Source: Sialis fuliginosa (lineage: Eukaryota; Arthropoda; Insecta; Megaloptera; Sialidae). From it: 64,000 nt of DNA. The stretch spans positions 2,170,001-2,234,000 of the forward strand of contig OY540812.1 of assembly GCA_961205875.1 (NCBI GenBank), read 5' to 3'. Positions 12,045 through 22,959 of the stretch are shown here, piece by piece. Position 1 is the first letter of the stretch, and each line of letters starts with the position of its first letter. The notes below the pieces were generated by a model. That model had not been told where the DNA came from. It made no database searches and saw only the letters and a list, made by a program, of their open reading frames with translations. The translations under genes were made by a program, and so were the position numbers.

Positions 12045-12555
12045 ATTGTATATACATATATATTGTAATATTTGACATCCCTGTGTCCAGAATGGTCGTG
12101 ACTACAGATGACTGCTTCAGAAGCGAGCGGCCGAGGGCGGGGGCGAGCCGGGGGGGCGGGCGAGGTTCCAATAATGAAACTTTCGCGCTCTTAATAATGG
12201 TTTTTATAGGTGAACGTAATCTTGAATACTATAGAATTGTTGTTTAATCTCCACATTGAACTTTTGTTATTATACGGTGCATTGAGTCGTGTTGCTGCAC
12301 AGTATTATCTGCCGTGGCTTTGTGCGCTATATTTAATACTCCGGTGTCGCGGATATGATGCTATCGCGGACAATATGGAAAATTTAATTCGCAACGGTTC
12401 TCTCGTCATTATAATTTCGTTTATTGAAAATTATTTAATTTACCTTTTTTTAGTCATTATATATGGCTTGGATTTTATGTTTTTTATCCTTAATATATAT
12501 AAAGCTCAACGTCTCTCTGTCCGTTAGTGCGCTTATCACTCGAGAACCACTTATC
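12045..12555. other. Intergenic DNA with a short GC-rich patch
   Basis: 12110-12165 is very GC-rich ('gagggcgggggcgagccggg'). Open frames here start at non-ATG codons and give hydrophobic low-complexity peptides, so they were not called. Confidence 0.5.
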
Positions 12556-12557
12556 GG

Positions 12558-12873
12558 TTATATTTTGTTACGTTAGGTAACATAACAACCAAGCAGTGAC
12601 GATAATAGTAAATCAAGTTGCCTAAACCGTTCAATATTGAACAAAATAATGTATTAAAGAATTGTGTAGAATCAAAAGATCTACAATAAAGTCAGCGACA
12701 CCATATGTCTAACTTTTATATTTAAGCCACAATGACTGTTTTTATGTTACGAAGAAAATTTAAAATATTTGGGTTTCGTTTACGTGGACTTATGACCTGC
12801 AAAACATTAATCCTTATCGAAATAAATGATTTCATCGTCATAAGTACTTAATGTAGATATAATTTGCCCTTTA
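12558..12873 (+). repeat. Dispersed repeat, inverted partner at 58331-58690
   Basis: It shares 'ttgttacgttaggtaacata', 'ctacaataaagtcagcgaca' and 'tttacgtggacttatgacct' with the reverse strand of 58331-58690. It has no coding potential. Confidence 0.8.
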
Positions 12874-12944
12874 CGTAGAAAATATTTATCGAAAAATTAA
12901 AAGAAAAGCTACTTTGGCAACTTTGATTTATCTTCTTTGTGGCA

Positions 12945-13152
12945 TATCAATGTGAAATTGTAACTTTAATTAATACCTGATATATAGGTACAGAAAGTTA
13001 TGTGCAAAGAATTAAAATTTAATTCACACGTTTTGACATCGACTAACAGGGAAATCTATAGGGATAACACATCACTTATTAGGCGATTCATATTTTCAGG
13101 TCGCTTTAACAAACCTTTAATGATGATGTCAGTTTTCATAACTCTCCGAGAT
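12945..13152 (+). repeat. Dispersed repeat, inverted partner at 55430-55640
   Basis: It shares 'atgtgcaaagaattaaaatt', 'catcgactaacagggaaatc' and 'ttaatgatgatgtcagtttt' with the reverse strand of 55430-55640. It abuts the right half of an AAGGCGGC element. Confidence 0.8.
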
Positions 13153-13443
13153 AGAGATTTGAATTTACAACTGTGTATTGTGGTTTTTATAATCAATAAA
13201 AAGATTATCATATAATACTGGATTTTGTTGATATTCATATATTAATAATTATGTAACTGTAACTGTCAGTGATAACTTGGTAGTCGCCATTTTGTTTTTA
13301 ACGTCAAAAAACTTTGATCAAATATAAGAGACTGTCATTAACTATGATCATAGAAATATTATAAAAGTTGACTTATTACACTGTCATATTTCTTTGATCA
13401 AAGAAATTTTATCATATTTCTTTGATAGTGTAATAGCCGCCTT
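13153..13443 (+). mobile_element. AAGGCGGC element, right half
   Basis: It matches 34540-34813 and ends 'gatagtgtaatagccgcctt'. The left terminus is absent and replaced by the 12945 repeat. Confidence 0.78.
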
Positions 13444-13577
13444 ATTTGTCCTTGTCTAAGATTATAATAATCAAATAGGAGGAGCCTACTAAGTTTGTGA
13501 TAAGCGAATATCAATGAAAACTGGTCGACCACTTCTGCATGCGACTGTTTTATTTTAATCCTTCATTACCGTATATA

Positions 13578-13973
13578 CAGTGTATTCCAAGTTGATTAAG
13601 CCATAGAAAATTTAACATGGGGACAATTAGAAGTGTTGTAGTAACCTTTGATCGAATTTAACGATGTGTGATTGGTGCATTTTGAAATGCCGCCACAAAA
13701 TTTAGTAAAATTGTCATTAGTATTTTGTTTTCAATTTTATATCTGCCCAAAAAATATTATTATAATTTTATCTAGGATGCTTACTTTAATTTCATTAATG
13801 TATTTTATTCTTTACTAAAGTTGAAAACAAAATACTGTTGATTAATTTTAAATTTATCAGTTAGTTCCGAATGCACCAATCACACATCGTTAAATTTGAC
13901 CAAAGGCTACTACAACATTTCTAATTGTCCCCATGTTAAATTTCCTATGGCTTAATCAATTTGGAATACACTG
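13578..13973 (+). mobile_element. Tc1/mariner-like MITE, full length
   Basis: It has CAGTGTATTCC...GGAATACACTG ends flanked by TA, about 396 bp, and is collinear with the 1398 copy. No transposase frame is present. Confidence 0.9.
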
Positions 13974-14040
13974 TATATATATTAAAATAACGATATCTAA
14001 ATAACACCTCGCTAACAACATTTCAGAACCATTATATAAC

Positions 14041-14125
14041 ACACTCACACACACACCATTAAATAATCCATCATCCACCCACACCTCCGCATACACACAC
14101 ATATATATACATATATAACCCGTCC
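14041..14125. repeat. CA/TA-rich microsatellite tract
   Basis: Imperfect (ca)n and (ta)n runs, for example 'cacactcacacacacacc' and 'cacacacatatatatac'. Confidence 0.7.
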
Positions 14126-14129
14126 AATA

Positions 14130-14340
14130 GAATCTCGCGTTTTAAAGCGATTCGTCGCAATGGTGCATACCTAATGCGAATTGAGTGCGCGCGCGCGCTC
14201 CATCGTATGTAAAACATGTAACGCCGTCGCGACGCCCCCCCTCCTACCCCTCACCCCCTGGCGCATAGCGTGACGTTGACGTCCCTGCACCCCCTCCCCG
14301 TTCACAGCGCGAAGATCTATATGTGTTTTTGGAGATATGG
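14130..14340. promoter_or_regulatory. CpG-rich island 4 kb upstream of the gene
   Basis: It has a GC content far above the surroundings and many CpG ('gcgcgcgcgcgctcc', 'gccgtcgcgacgcc', 'gcgtgacgttgacgtc'). No repeat match was found in the window. It could be a distal enhancer or an alternative promoter. There is no open frame of note. Confidence 0.4.
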
Positions 14341-14389
14341 GCGTCGAAACTGTAGGGTCAAATATTATCTTATATGATCGTTGTCAGTA

Positions 14390-15115
14390 AACTTAAAAAT
14401 TTTAAGTTAATAAGGCCATGGAGGCAAATAAGGCCTACCTTAATTAAAAATGCTATATTTCGGGTAATAAGTAATTTATATTAAAAAGGCTATGTTAATG
14501 GTAAACTTTGGTTTATTATTAATCTAAAGAAGTATGAAAACCAACTTTTCTTAAATGATTTTTTCATTTTTAAGACATCTTAAAAAAAGTAACTTTGGGC
14601 CTTATTAAACTATGGTGGTATAATAAGGCCACTTAACTAAATAGATAATTATAATGTTATTTTGTATGGGAACTATGTTTGGCGTAATGTTTATTTAATT
14701 ACAGCTAATAAATAAACAATTAATAATTTTTTAAATTTATTTTTTATCCATAACGTGTCGATACAGCATCCGTAGCAGCTACTAAACGTTATTTCTTCGT
14801 TGTAGATGATTTTTTATTGAACTATTAGTTAATAAAAATGACATACCAATCTAGAACAAAATATGTGATCATAAATTGTAATAAATAATAAAAAGTCCAA
14901 TCTTAAATTTGGTGAGCCTTATTATCCCTAAGGTACTGCGGTATATTTTATTGTATTTTATAAAGCAAAAACTTAAAAACAATAGATCAATAGTACCTTC
15001 TATGTGTTTATAAAAATCCAGACCGATCCAACTATTGCAAATGTGTTTTTTTTTTCACGTGGGCCTTATTACATCCTGGGCCTTATTTGCCACAGGTACC
15101 ATATTACATAGTATA
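14390..15115. mobile_element. Possible element with AATAAGGCC end motifs
   Basis: 'ggcaaataaggcctacctt' near the left, and 'gggccttattacatcctggg' then 'ccttatttgccacagg' near the right, form a loose inverted pair around about 700 bp of AT-rich DNA with further 'gccttatta' motifs. This is the only copy in the window, so it is tentative. Confidence 0.4.
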
Positions 15116-15687
15116 AACCAAAGTCTCTCGTCGCGTCTGTCTGTCTGATTTTCTTAGTAACTGATCTTACTACTGATTTTACTGCGGTTTTTGTGGTTAT
15201 GTCGGATAAAACAATCGCCGGTTAGGTAACTTAGCTTGCACTGCGTAAATAGTTAGCGATAAGTGAAAACAATATTTAATAGGTTTACTACAGATTGAAT
15301 TCATATCCCCGTTTAACACCGATGCATTTACAATGTTGAAAAACACCCCTCTATTGAATTGTCAAGTGCGGCTCCTATGATATCACTCTTGTTATAAGGA
15401 TTGCTAGAAGATAGTTATGTAAGAGGATGGGGGGGGGGCGCCACCCCGTGTTACGAGGGAGTGTCTTGAGAAATATGAATATGAGGTGAATATATCGACG
15501 CCCTAGCCACGGGTTTTCGTTCGCCGGTTCGTTTTTCTCCAGTTTTTCAGTTTACAACGATTGGTTTTTTATTTGAGTTTGCGCGATACGGCATAGTAAA
15601 ATTTCGCGTATTTTTGATGTGTTCGGATTTTTATGGCGGGTATAAAGTGACGATTTTGTTTATTTTTACGATACGTTTATTGGCTTT
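15116..15687. other. Intergenic DNA, no gene seen
   Basis: A moderately GC-rich, apparently unique block at 15470-15680 contains 'gccggttcgtttttctccag'. No exon-like frame or repeat partner was found. Confidence 0.45.
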
Positions 15688-16110
15688 GTATGTATCTCAG
15701 AGGCTTCCGCGGTGCTCGCTACAGAAGGTCTTGGATTTGGAGTCAATACCAATCTTATTGGTTTTTTAATAAGATATTATTCAATTATTTGCAGAATTCT
15801 GGAGGAGGGGGGGGGGGTAACTATAAGAAATAAATGTACATAATTACGGCCTATTTTATTAAAAATTAATAAATCAGATAACTTTCGAAAATAACTGCTA
15901 TGAAATCTCTTAAAGTTATTTAATTTATTAATTTTTAATAATATAGGCCTTATACATTCTATTATTTTGACCCAATTATAAATAAGTATGTATCTCAGAG
16001 GCTTCCACGGTGCTTGCTGCAGAAGGTCTTAGATTTGGAGTCAATGCCAATCTTATTAGTTTTTAATAAGATATTATTCGATTATTTACAAAATTGGGGA
16101 GGGAGTGGGG
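15688..16110 (+). repeat. Direct duplication of about 125 bp, 298 bp apart
   Basis: 'tatgtatctcagaggcttcc' starts at 15690 and 15988, followed by 'agaaggtctt(g/a)gatttggag' and a poly-G run in both. Between them lies a small inverted repeat ('ggcctattttattaaaaat' and its near-complement). Confidence 0.8.
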
Positions 16111-16985
16111 GGTGATTTTAAAAGTATTTTAAATATATTCTTCTATTTATAATTTTGACTGTCTCAAATTTGATTTTATTAGGTTTTCTTTTAATTAATA
16201 AGCATCACATTAATACATACGAAAATTGATAAGCTAGACGAACCTATGATCTATCAAATTAAAACAAGGCTAGAAAGATTGCAGAAACAGTCAGTTAGAA
16301 ATAAAATAAAAACATTTCCTAGTAACAAAATGCGATAATAATAATTTATTGGTTATTAGAAACAATAAATTACTAATATTATTTTAATAACTACAAACAG
16401 GTAAACTATTTAGTAATAAAACAATAATATTGTATCTCTGACTAAATATAAAATAATTTATAACAATTTTGCTAACCATAAACCTTAAAATTAATTTTAT
16501 GACATCAAAAGATAAAACAACGTAAACAAATATTCATAATTATAAAATTTAAATTTAGATAAATTATAGAAAAGGATTCTTGATAAAAATAAAATATTAA
16601 ACAAAGACAGAAAATACGTGGAATGTATACTTAAGAAAGAGACATGTATATGTGAATGCATATATATAATTCACAAGTACAATGCTTCCAAATGTAAACA
16701 TACATACAATAAAGTGAGATAGCAATAGATGCATTCAAAACTGTTCGAGTGCAAGTGAAATGGAGCTTACGTGTAGAAAAGGAGAGAAGAATGACAGGTG
16801 AATGTGGGAGGGACATAAATGTATTTGTACATTGGATCAGAGGGTAGCGCAATTGATGAAAATTGAAAATTCGTAAATAAATAATAAATATATATTTTTT
16901 TAAGTCGTCTTAAAAAATCGATTGGTAAAGTTTTTGATGATTTTTTATTTACTCGTTCGCAAAATTTTCTATTAGTAAATGAAAT
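16111..16985. other. Intergenic DNA, no gene seen
   Basis: AT-rich. The 73-codon reverse frame at 16631-16852 is Cys/Tyr-rich low-complexity and has no support. Confidence 0.5.
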
Positions 16986-16989
16986 AAGA

Positions 16990-17560
16990 AAGTTTTTACT
17001 ACATACTTACAAGTGTGGATCTAGGGGAGGGGTCGTTAGGGATATGATCCCTGCAAATTATAATTTAAATAAAGTTAAGAACTTTTGTTTAAAATTCTAT
17101 TGGTAAATTAAATAATTTTTTATAATACAAATAACAAAGTTTTTACTATTTACAAGAGTGTTTCAAGGGGGAGGGGGTCGTGAGGGATATGACTTCTACA
17201 AATTATAATAAAAAATGATTTTAATAAACTTAAGAAATTTTGTTTAAAATTAAAAACCTTTTATTCTATTGGAAAAAGAAATAATTTTTAATAATAACAA
17301 TAATAAAGTTTTTACTATTTACAAGAGTGTTTCTAGAGAGAGGGGGTCATGAGAGATATGACCCCTACAAATTATAATAAAAAATGATTTAAATTAACTT
17401 AAGAAATTTTGTTAAAATTAAAAACCTTTTATTTCTATTGGTAAATGAAATAATTTTTAATAATACAAATAAACAAAGTTTTTACTATACTTACAAACGC
17501 AGATCCAGGGGGGGGTATAAGTTATAAGGGACATGATCCCTACAAATTAAAATAAAATAA
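16990..17560 (+). repeat. Tandem array, about 3.5 units of 150-170 bp
   Basis: Units start near 16990, 17138, 17306 and 17476 with 'aagtttttacta'. Each has a G-rich 'gaggggtcg'-like tract, 'gggatatgacccctacaaat' and an AT-rich remainder. It ends 0.5 kb before the promoter region. Confidence 0.85.
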
Positions 17561-18081
17561 ATGCTTAATAAATATAATAAATAATACATTTTTTTTATCA
17601 ATTTTACGATAATCATAACCTACCCACCCCCCAATTGTAAATCTAAATCCACGCCCGATTACTTACTTACTTCTTAATTTAAAATCACTGTTTTGATAAA
17701 ATTATTAAAAAAATATTTTTTTTTATTAAAGTTTATTATGTTTTAATGCCTATAAAAATGAATTACATATGATCCAGTTGACAAAAAAATGCATAGAACA
17801 AGAATTACAATTTTCTTTTGATACCTAAAAAATTCATATAAATGTATATTTTTGTTATGTCTAGAAACATATCGTTAGAATAAACTCAAATAATAATAAA
17901 TTTAAAAAACAAAATCCTTCCATCAATCATCCCGAAAAGCACACAAAACAAAAATAAAAAAATAAAGAAATATTTTATTAAAAATTTCAATACGTCAGTA
18001 TAAAAAAAAGTTAACAATAAAAATATTCCATAATCTTTAATATATACAATTTATACACACACACAGAAAAATACATACATA

Positions 18082-18524
18082 TTGGCAGATTTGTGTGACG
18101 CTATTGGTCGAGAACGTTACCCCCACCAGCGCACCGTCCGTATACCCCTGACGCGGCGCGTTTCCCCCTCCACGGCGGCTCGCGATTGTCAGCGCTCGAG
18201 TAAAATACATACATATGCAGTTATAAGCGATTTAACGTTCGAGGTGGACTGCAGAAATCCGTGCGTCCGTTGTAAATTTGTGTAAAAACACACGTTTTTG
18301 TGAAAACCTTTTTTGTGTTTTTGTGTACGCTCATTGACAGTGCAATCTTTATGTTTCGGATACTTTAAACTAAATGTGCAAAAGTAAACAGCACACGGAA
18401 AGGACTTACTGTATAAAGTTTGTTAAGTTAAAAAAACATCAGTGACAATATGTGGTGCAAACATTTATAGACAATTTGATTTTATAGCAAACATGAATAC
18501 AATTTATAATTGAGATTATAGTGT
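18082..18524 (+). promoter_or_regulatory. Promoter region and 5' leader of the 18525 gene
   Basis: GC content jumps at about 18090-18290 against AT-rich flanks, as expected for a promoter. An ATTGG (inverted CCAAT) lies at 18103. A possible initiator 'gCAGTTA' has its A at 18219, with GGACT at +28 to +32, close to but not matching the insect downstream promoter element. No TATA box sits at the right distance. From this putative start the leader is about 305 bases if unspliced. The start site is a guess; the region as promoter/leader is reasonable because it directly abuts a large coding exon. Confidence 0.45.
18351..18513 (+). promoter_or_regulatory. Cluster of four upstream ORFs in the leader
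   Basis: Four short ATG-started frames end before the main ATG: 18351-18368 (5 codons plus stop), 18374-18445 (23 codons plus stop), 18450-18470 (6 plus stop) and 18493-18513 (6 plus stop). None is in frame with an uninterrupted path to the main start. The main ATG has a poor context. Such clusters commonly damp translation and allow reinitiation control, but the effect here is inferred and depends on the true transcription start. Confidence 0.5.
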
Positions 18525-19461
18525 ATGCTGTTGACTGTACCAGTTGCGAATCTGGCTGAGATTGGGGGTGACACGGTCCGGGGTTGGGGGGTGGACACGG
18601 AACCCGCGTTAAGGAACCCGGAACCGAATTCACGGATCCCGGATAACAACAACGGCACACCGCCACCCGGAGTTAAAAGTTACAACAACAACAACATTGA
18701 TTTCCAAAAGTTGGCTGAGTTCTGGGTAACGCCTAAGAAAGAGCTGTCAACCGCTGGGACGATCCAACAGTTCTGGAAGACGGGCGAAGAGAATTCCGAG
18801 AGAAATATCAAAGAGCTGCTTCAAGGGAATCAGTTCTGGAAGACGGGGGAAGATAACAGTAACATTTGGAATCGGTTGCAGCAGAATTTCGATAAGCAGA
18901 AGTTGAATATCTGGTCACGCTTGGACGATAAGAGTGCGGTTGATAATATCTGGAAGAGGCAGTTCCAGGAGGAACTTGAAGATAGGAATAACACGTGGAA
19001 GAGGTATATTCCTGAAGATAAAGACAATAAGAGTGTTTGGTCGAGATTGCAACACAAAGATACCGATAATAAGAAATCAGGTGAATTTTGGACACCTGTG
19101 AGCAATAGTAACCAAACAGAAACTGATAACAGTTCCTTCTGGAAGAGAAATAGCCCGCAGGAAAATAAGACAGCCATGCCAATGTTGCTTCAACAACCAC
19201 AGCATGTGTTTGACAGCCCGGATCAGCCACTTGACTTCACGATGTCCAAGTTTAAAACGAAGAAAAGTCATCACCATCATAAACTAATGTTGCACAGTAA
19301 CGGCTACTACGCGAGCAAAAATAATAACCAAAGTTTCACGACAGCAGGTGCTAGCAGCCCTTCGTCTAGTTCGACAACTTCTGAAGAAGACTTGGCGAGA
19401 TTGCCGTCAAGTGCGCCAAATTCTCCGGGAGTCCTCGGGGTTGGACCGCTTAGAGGAGACG
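18525..19461 (+). CDS. First coding exon of a probable transcription regulator, E93/Mblk-1/LCOR-like candidate (partial)
   Basis: The ATG at 18525 is the first after an in-frame stop at 18519, though its context is weak (T at -3). The frame stays open for 312 codons. It then meets a consensus donor (G|GTGAGT, GT at 19462) and would stop at 19479 if unspliced. Visible parts are an Asn/Pro-rich start (30-60); ten W-centred repeats with W at 67, 84, 105, 115, 130, 143, 158, 172, 189 and 206; 'MPMLLQQ' at 218-224; 'SPDQPLDFTMSKFK' at 231-244, a CtBP-binding-like PxDFT motif; HHHH at 249-252; and a Ser/Thr-rich tail with SSAPNSPG at 295-302. There is no signal peptide or membrane segment. Coding GC is well above the surroundings. 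In vertebrate LCOR an LxxLL box is followed closely by PLDLT; the insect member of that family is E93, an ecdysone-induced nuclear factor. The family call is inference, because the helix-turn-helix region is not in the window. Confidence 0.82.
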
Positions 19462-19708
19462 GTGAGTTTTTTTTTTATTAATCAAATTTTGTACCAAGAA
19501 ACAAATGAATTTATTATATCAATTATACTTATCGAAAATTTCGTTTATTTATGTTTTCATTTCTATTTTTAACCGACATAAAAATATACATTTTTTTATA
19601 TAACTTCGACAAATATACGCCTTTTTGGATGACTTTTTGCAAGAGTATCAGAATCTAACGATGAAATTCGAAGATATGCTATTCAAAACTTTTTAAGAAA
19701 AAAATAAA

Positions 19709-19779
19709 ACCGACTTCAAAAATCTTTAAAAAAAATTAAAAGTATACAATAATTAAAATTAATAGTTTTTGAAGTCGGT
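19709..19779. repeat. Inverted accgacttcaaaaa pair
   Basis: 'accgacttcaaaaa' (19709-19722) and 'tttttgaagtcggt' (19766-19779) are perfect complements. This motif is very common in lepidopteran interspersed repeats. Confidence 0.7.
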
Positions 19780-20149
19780 GCTAAACCAATAAAAAACTTT
19801 TTAAGAAAGAAAAAAATTAATCCGACTACAAAAACTTTTAACAGTATTTTTAGGATTTTTTCAATTTTAATAAATATTATTTAAATCTGACGCAAATTAG
19901 CACATTTTAAACAAAAATAAATAAACAAAAAGTTATATTCAATATAAATCTATTTTTTTTGCATTCACAAAACGTAAATATTTTAAATATTAATACTATT
20001 GAATTTTGTAAATCTACAACAAAGATTTTAATGCCTTTTTAAAGTTAGTCATATTTAACTTTTTGTATAAATTGACATGGATTGTTTATATATTATAAAG
20101 ATTGGTCTCAATTTTCAAAATTTTCACTCACAAATATAATATGTAATGT

Positions 20150-20648
20150 ATTAGTTTTGGATATGACCCAAGTAATGGCAATTTTTTAATTGAATGTACT
20201 GAATTAGAAATATCTATTGATATTTGATTACTACCTTTTCTGAATATTAATCTATATACATTTAACTGTCTTACAGCGTGATTTGATGACAATCGGCCAA
20301 TAGGTGTCAAAATGGTGGACATTTAAACTAATTATTAGTATAATTTATGTATTAATTATTATATTACCATAGAAACTGCTTTACATTGTTTCAAATTTGA
20401 TGATTCCTTCTTTTATATCTTTTGTGTCGTAGTACTTATCATTAGCAAGTGTCCATCACTGCGTGCTCCATTACTGGAGAAAAAATATAAACAAAATAAA
20501 AGGCTATTAAAAAAAACTATATTTGCGGACTTTAGTAATTAAATAAAGACTTACTTGTTTTATTAGTAACATAAGTTCAAGAGAATTACAAAAAAGAAGC
20601 CCGTAAATTATAAAAACATTAAAAGCGGCCATAACTGGTGCCAGTACC
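20150..20648 (-). mobile_element. ACTGGCACCAGT-family element in intron 1
   Basis: This is a reverse copy ending 'actggtgccagtacc' on the right. The left end is degraded ('gacccaagtaatggc'). Its landmarks match 6458-6970. Confidence 0.85.
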
Positions 20649-20998
20649 TGATATATCCCCCTTCTATCATTAATTTAGTTATTTAATTATAAACGATATA
20701 ATAAGATTTTAGTTTAATATCAGACGTACGCCTATTACTAAAGTTAAAATCTTATTTCCTTTTTATTAACTAACTTAATTACAACGTACCTGTAATATAA
20801 ACATCATAAAGTATTTCCGTTTTCCATATACCTGTATCAGATCCGGACTGTCGTTAGTACTATACAATGTAGCACATGTTATCATATATTAATCAACTAG
20901 TAGATTAATATACATATGATGTTATAATTTACATTATACTACAATATTTTATATATAGAAATATATAAACGCTATTATTTAATATTAAAAACTATATA

Positions 20999-21328
20999 CA
21001 GTGTATTCCAAGTTGATTAAGGCATAGGAAATTTAACATGGGGACTATTAGAAGTGTTCTAGTAACCTTTGGTCAAATTTAACGATGTGTGATTGGTGCA
21101 TTTTGAAATGCCGCCACAAAATTGTAATTAGTATTTTGTTTTCAAATTTATATCTGCCAATAAATATTATTATAATTTTATCTAGGATGCTTAAATTAAT
21201 GAAATTAAAGTTAAGAACAAAATACTGTTGATTAATTTAAAATTTATCAGTTAGTTTCGAGGCGGTATTTCAAAATGCACCAATCACACATCGTTTTTGA
21301 CCAAAGGTTACTAAAACATTTCTAAATG
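20999..21328 (+). mobile_element. Tc1/mariner-like MITE, right end lost
   Basis: The left end CAGTGTATTCC is intact. On the right, homology stops after 'aaaacatttctaa', without the terminal 50 bp. It lies in intron 1. Confidence 0.85.
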
Positions 21329-21477
21329 TATTTAGTTTTTTATTTTGGTACCTGGATACTTGATTAGTAAATTAATTTTCAAAAGATAAGGTGATTGATT
21401 TAATATCTTATTGATCAGTATTTTGGGGGAATTAATAAATATAAATAATTTACTATATTTTTCGAATACATTTTTGT

Positions 21478-21625
21478 ATTAATTGTGTTAAAGAAAATTA
21501 TTATAAATGCGAAAGTAAATCTGTTTGTTTGTTACCTTTTCACGGCTAAACTGCTGAACCGATCTTTATGAAATTTGGCAGGGAGATAGCTTGCATCCTG
21601 AAGAAGGACATAGGCTACTTTTTAT
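21478..21625 (+). repeat. Lep1/Helitron-like fragment
   Basis: 'ttataaatgcgaaagtaaat', then 'cacggctaaactgctgaacc' and 'catgaaatttggca'-like sequence, is the hallmark of a widespread lepidopteran repeat. The frame at 21568 lies in and after it and is not a gene. Confidence 0.7.
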
Positions 21626-21929
21626 ACCGAAAAATTATTTTGATACAAAAATTCGCGAGTAATCAGTATTTCTTTAGTTTTTTAGTTTTGGGTATTTTAA
21701 AATATACACTACCGCTTATATTAACTCAAAATACCCTAAAGTATTTAAAAAAATAATTAAATACCTTCAAACAATAAACGGCGGATTATTTTTTCATTAT
21801 TCGGTAGAGTAAATATTATAATTTTTACCTGGGCAGATGAAATATATATTTTTAATTTCATAGAAAATAGTGGTACCAAAGATATTCATAAACTAGTTTA
21901 TGTTTAAAATTAATCTCTATAATTATAAA

Positions 21930-22110
21930 ACAAAACGTATGTCTGTCTCATTTGTTTTCTCATTTTTTGTTTGTTTGTTTATAACTCTTAAACTACTGAT
22001 CCGATTTTCATGCGGTTTTCTTTGATAAATATATACATTATTTCTTCAGATTTTAATCAAGGTTTAATTAAAATCGGTCCCGTAGTTCCCAAGTTACAAC
22101 AAAAAGTGTC
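21930..22110 (+). repeat. Helitron-like internal fragment
   Basis: 'ctcttaaactactgatccga' followed by 'ttcatgcggttttc' is typical of lepidopteran Helitron-like repeats. A related segment is at 44385-44430. Confidence 0.55.
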
Positions 22111-22915
22111 ACAGTAATTAATCGAATCATGAAAATTATCTTTTAAAATATTGTTAATTTGAGACATTAATTAGCAAAAAAAAACAATTTTGTTGAAGTC
22201 AAATATTAGAATACCTGGATTTTTACCTTTTCATGTATATACATACATATAGATAAAATAACTGATTATTTTACCTGAACTGAAGTTTTATTTTTGGAGT
22301 ATTTCCCAAATTGTGTTAAAAAAATATTATTTGCCTTTTTATTTTTTAAAAGATATACATATGTTAAGTTATATTAACTGCAGGAAGATATTTCTATATA
22401 TCTACACGGTTTTTTTCTTTACCTGTCAGGTAACAAGTATCTTTTTTGTATACCTGCAGTTTCTTTTTTAATTTATTAAAATACAATTTAATTAAAACGA
22501 TTTGAACATATTTATTTACAGTTAATTATTTATTATTAATAATTTGTCAATTTCTATTACTTATATATTTACGAGTTATTGAAATAATGTGTATTAAAAT
22601 TAATTTAGAAAGTCTTTATAAAATTATATAAATTTATTAAAATTTATTAACGCAGGTACAATAAAATATATTAAATTAAACATAAATAAAATATATATAT
22701 ACAATTTAATTAGAGAAATTAAATGACTAATTATTTAGTATCGTGTTTATGTATTTAATTGAATTAATTTTATAAAATTGCTTAAGTAGGTATAGGTACT
22801 TAAGTAAGACGCATAAATTATTTATTTTATTAAGTATTGCATTTATTTATTTTCAGTTGAAAATAAATAAATTCTTTTTGGTATTAAATTACCGTCGCAA
22901 CTCTTACTGTATCTT
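22110..22915. other. Intronic AT-rich DNA, nothing recognised
   Basis: A very AT-rich stretch with no repeat partner or frame noted. Confidence 0.5.
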
Positions 22916-22959
22916 TAACTCTTAGAAAACCAATTTTAATCAAATATGGTCAATAAACG

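Noticed and set aside
12210-12527. 105-codon hydrophobic frame, possible membrane protein
   Set aside because: It starts at GTG, has AT-driven Phe/Ile/Leu composition, no splice or promoter context and no similarity I can recognise.
18082-18285. 67-codon frame just upstream of the gene
   Set aside because: It starts at TTG, lies in the GC-rich promoter/leader and has no domain. Composition explains it.
18808-19280. Reverse-strand frames of 67-140 codons opposite the coding exon
   Set aside because: They are shadows of the real + strand exon; Cys/Tyr/Ser-rich peptides without features.
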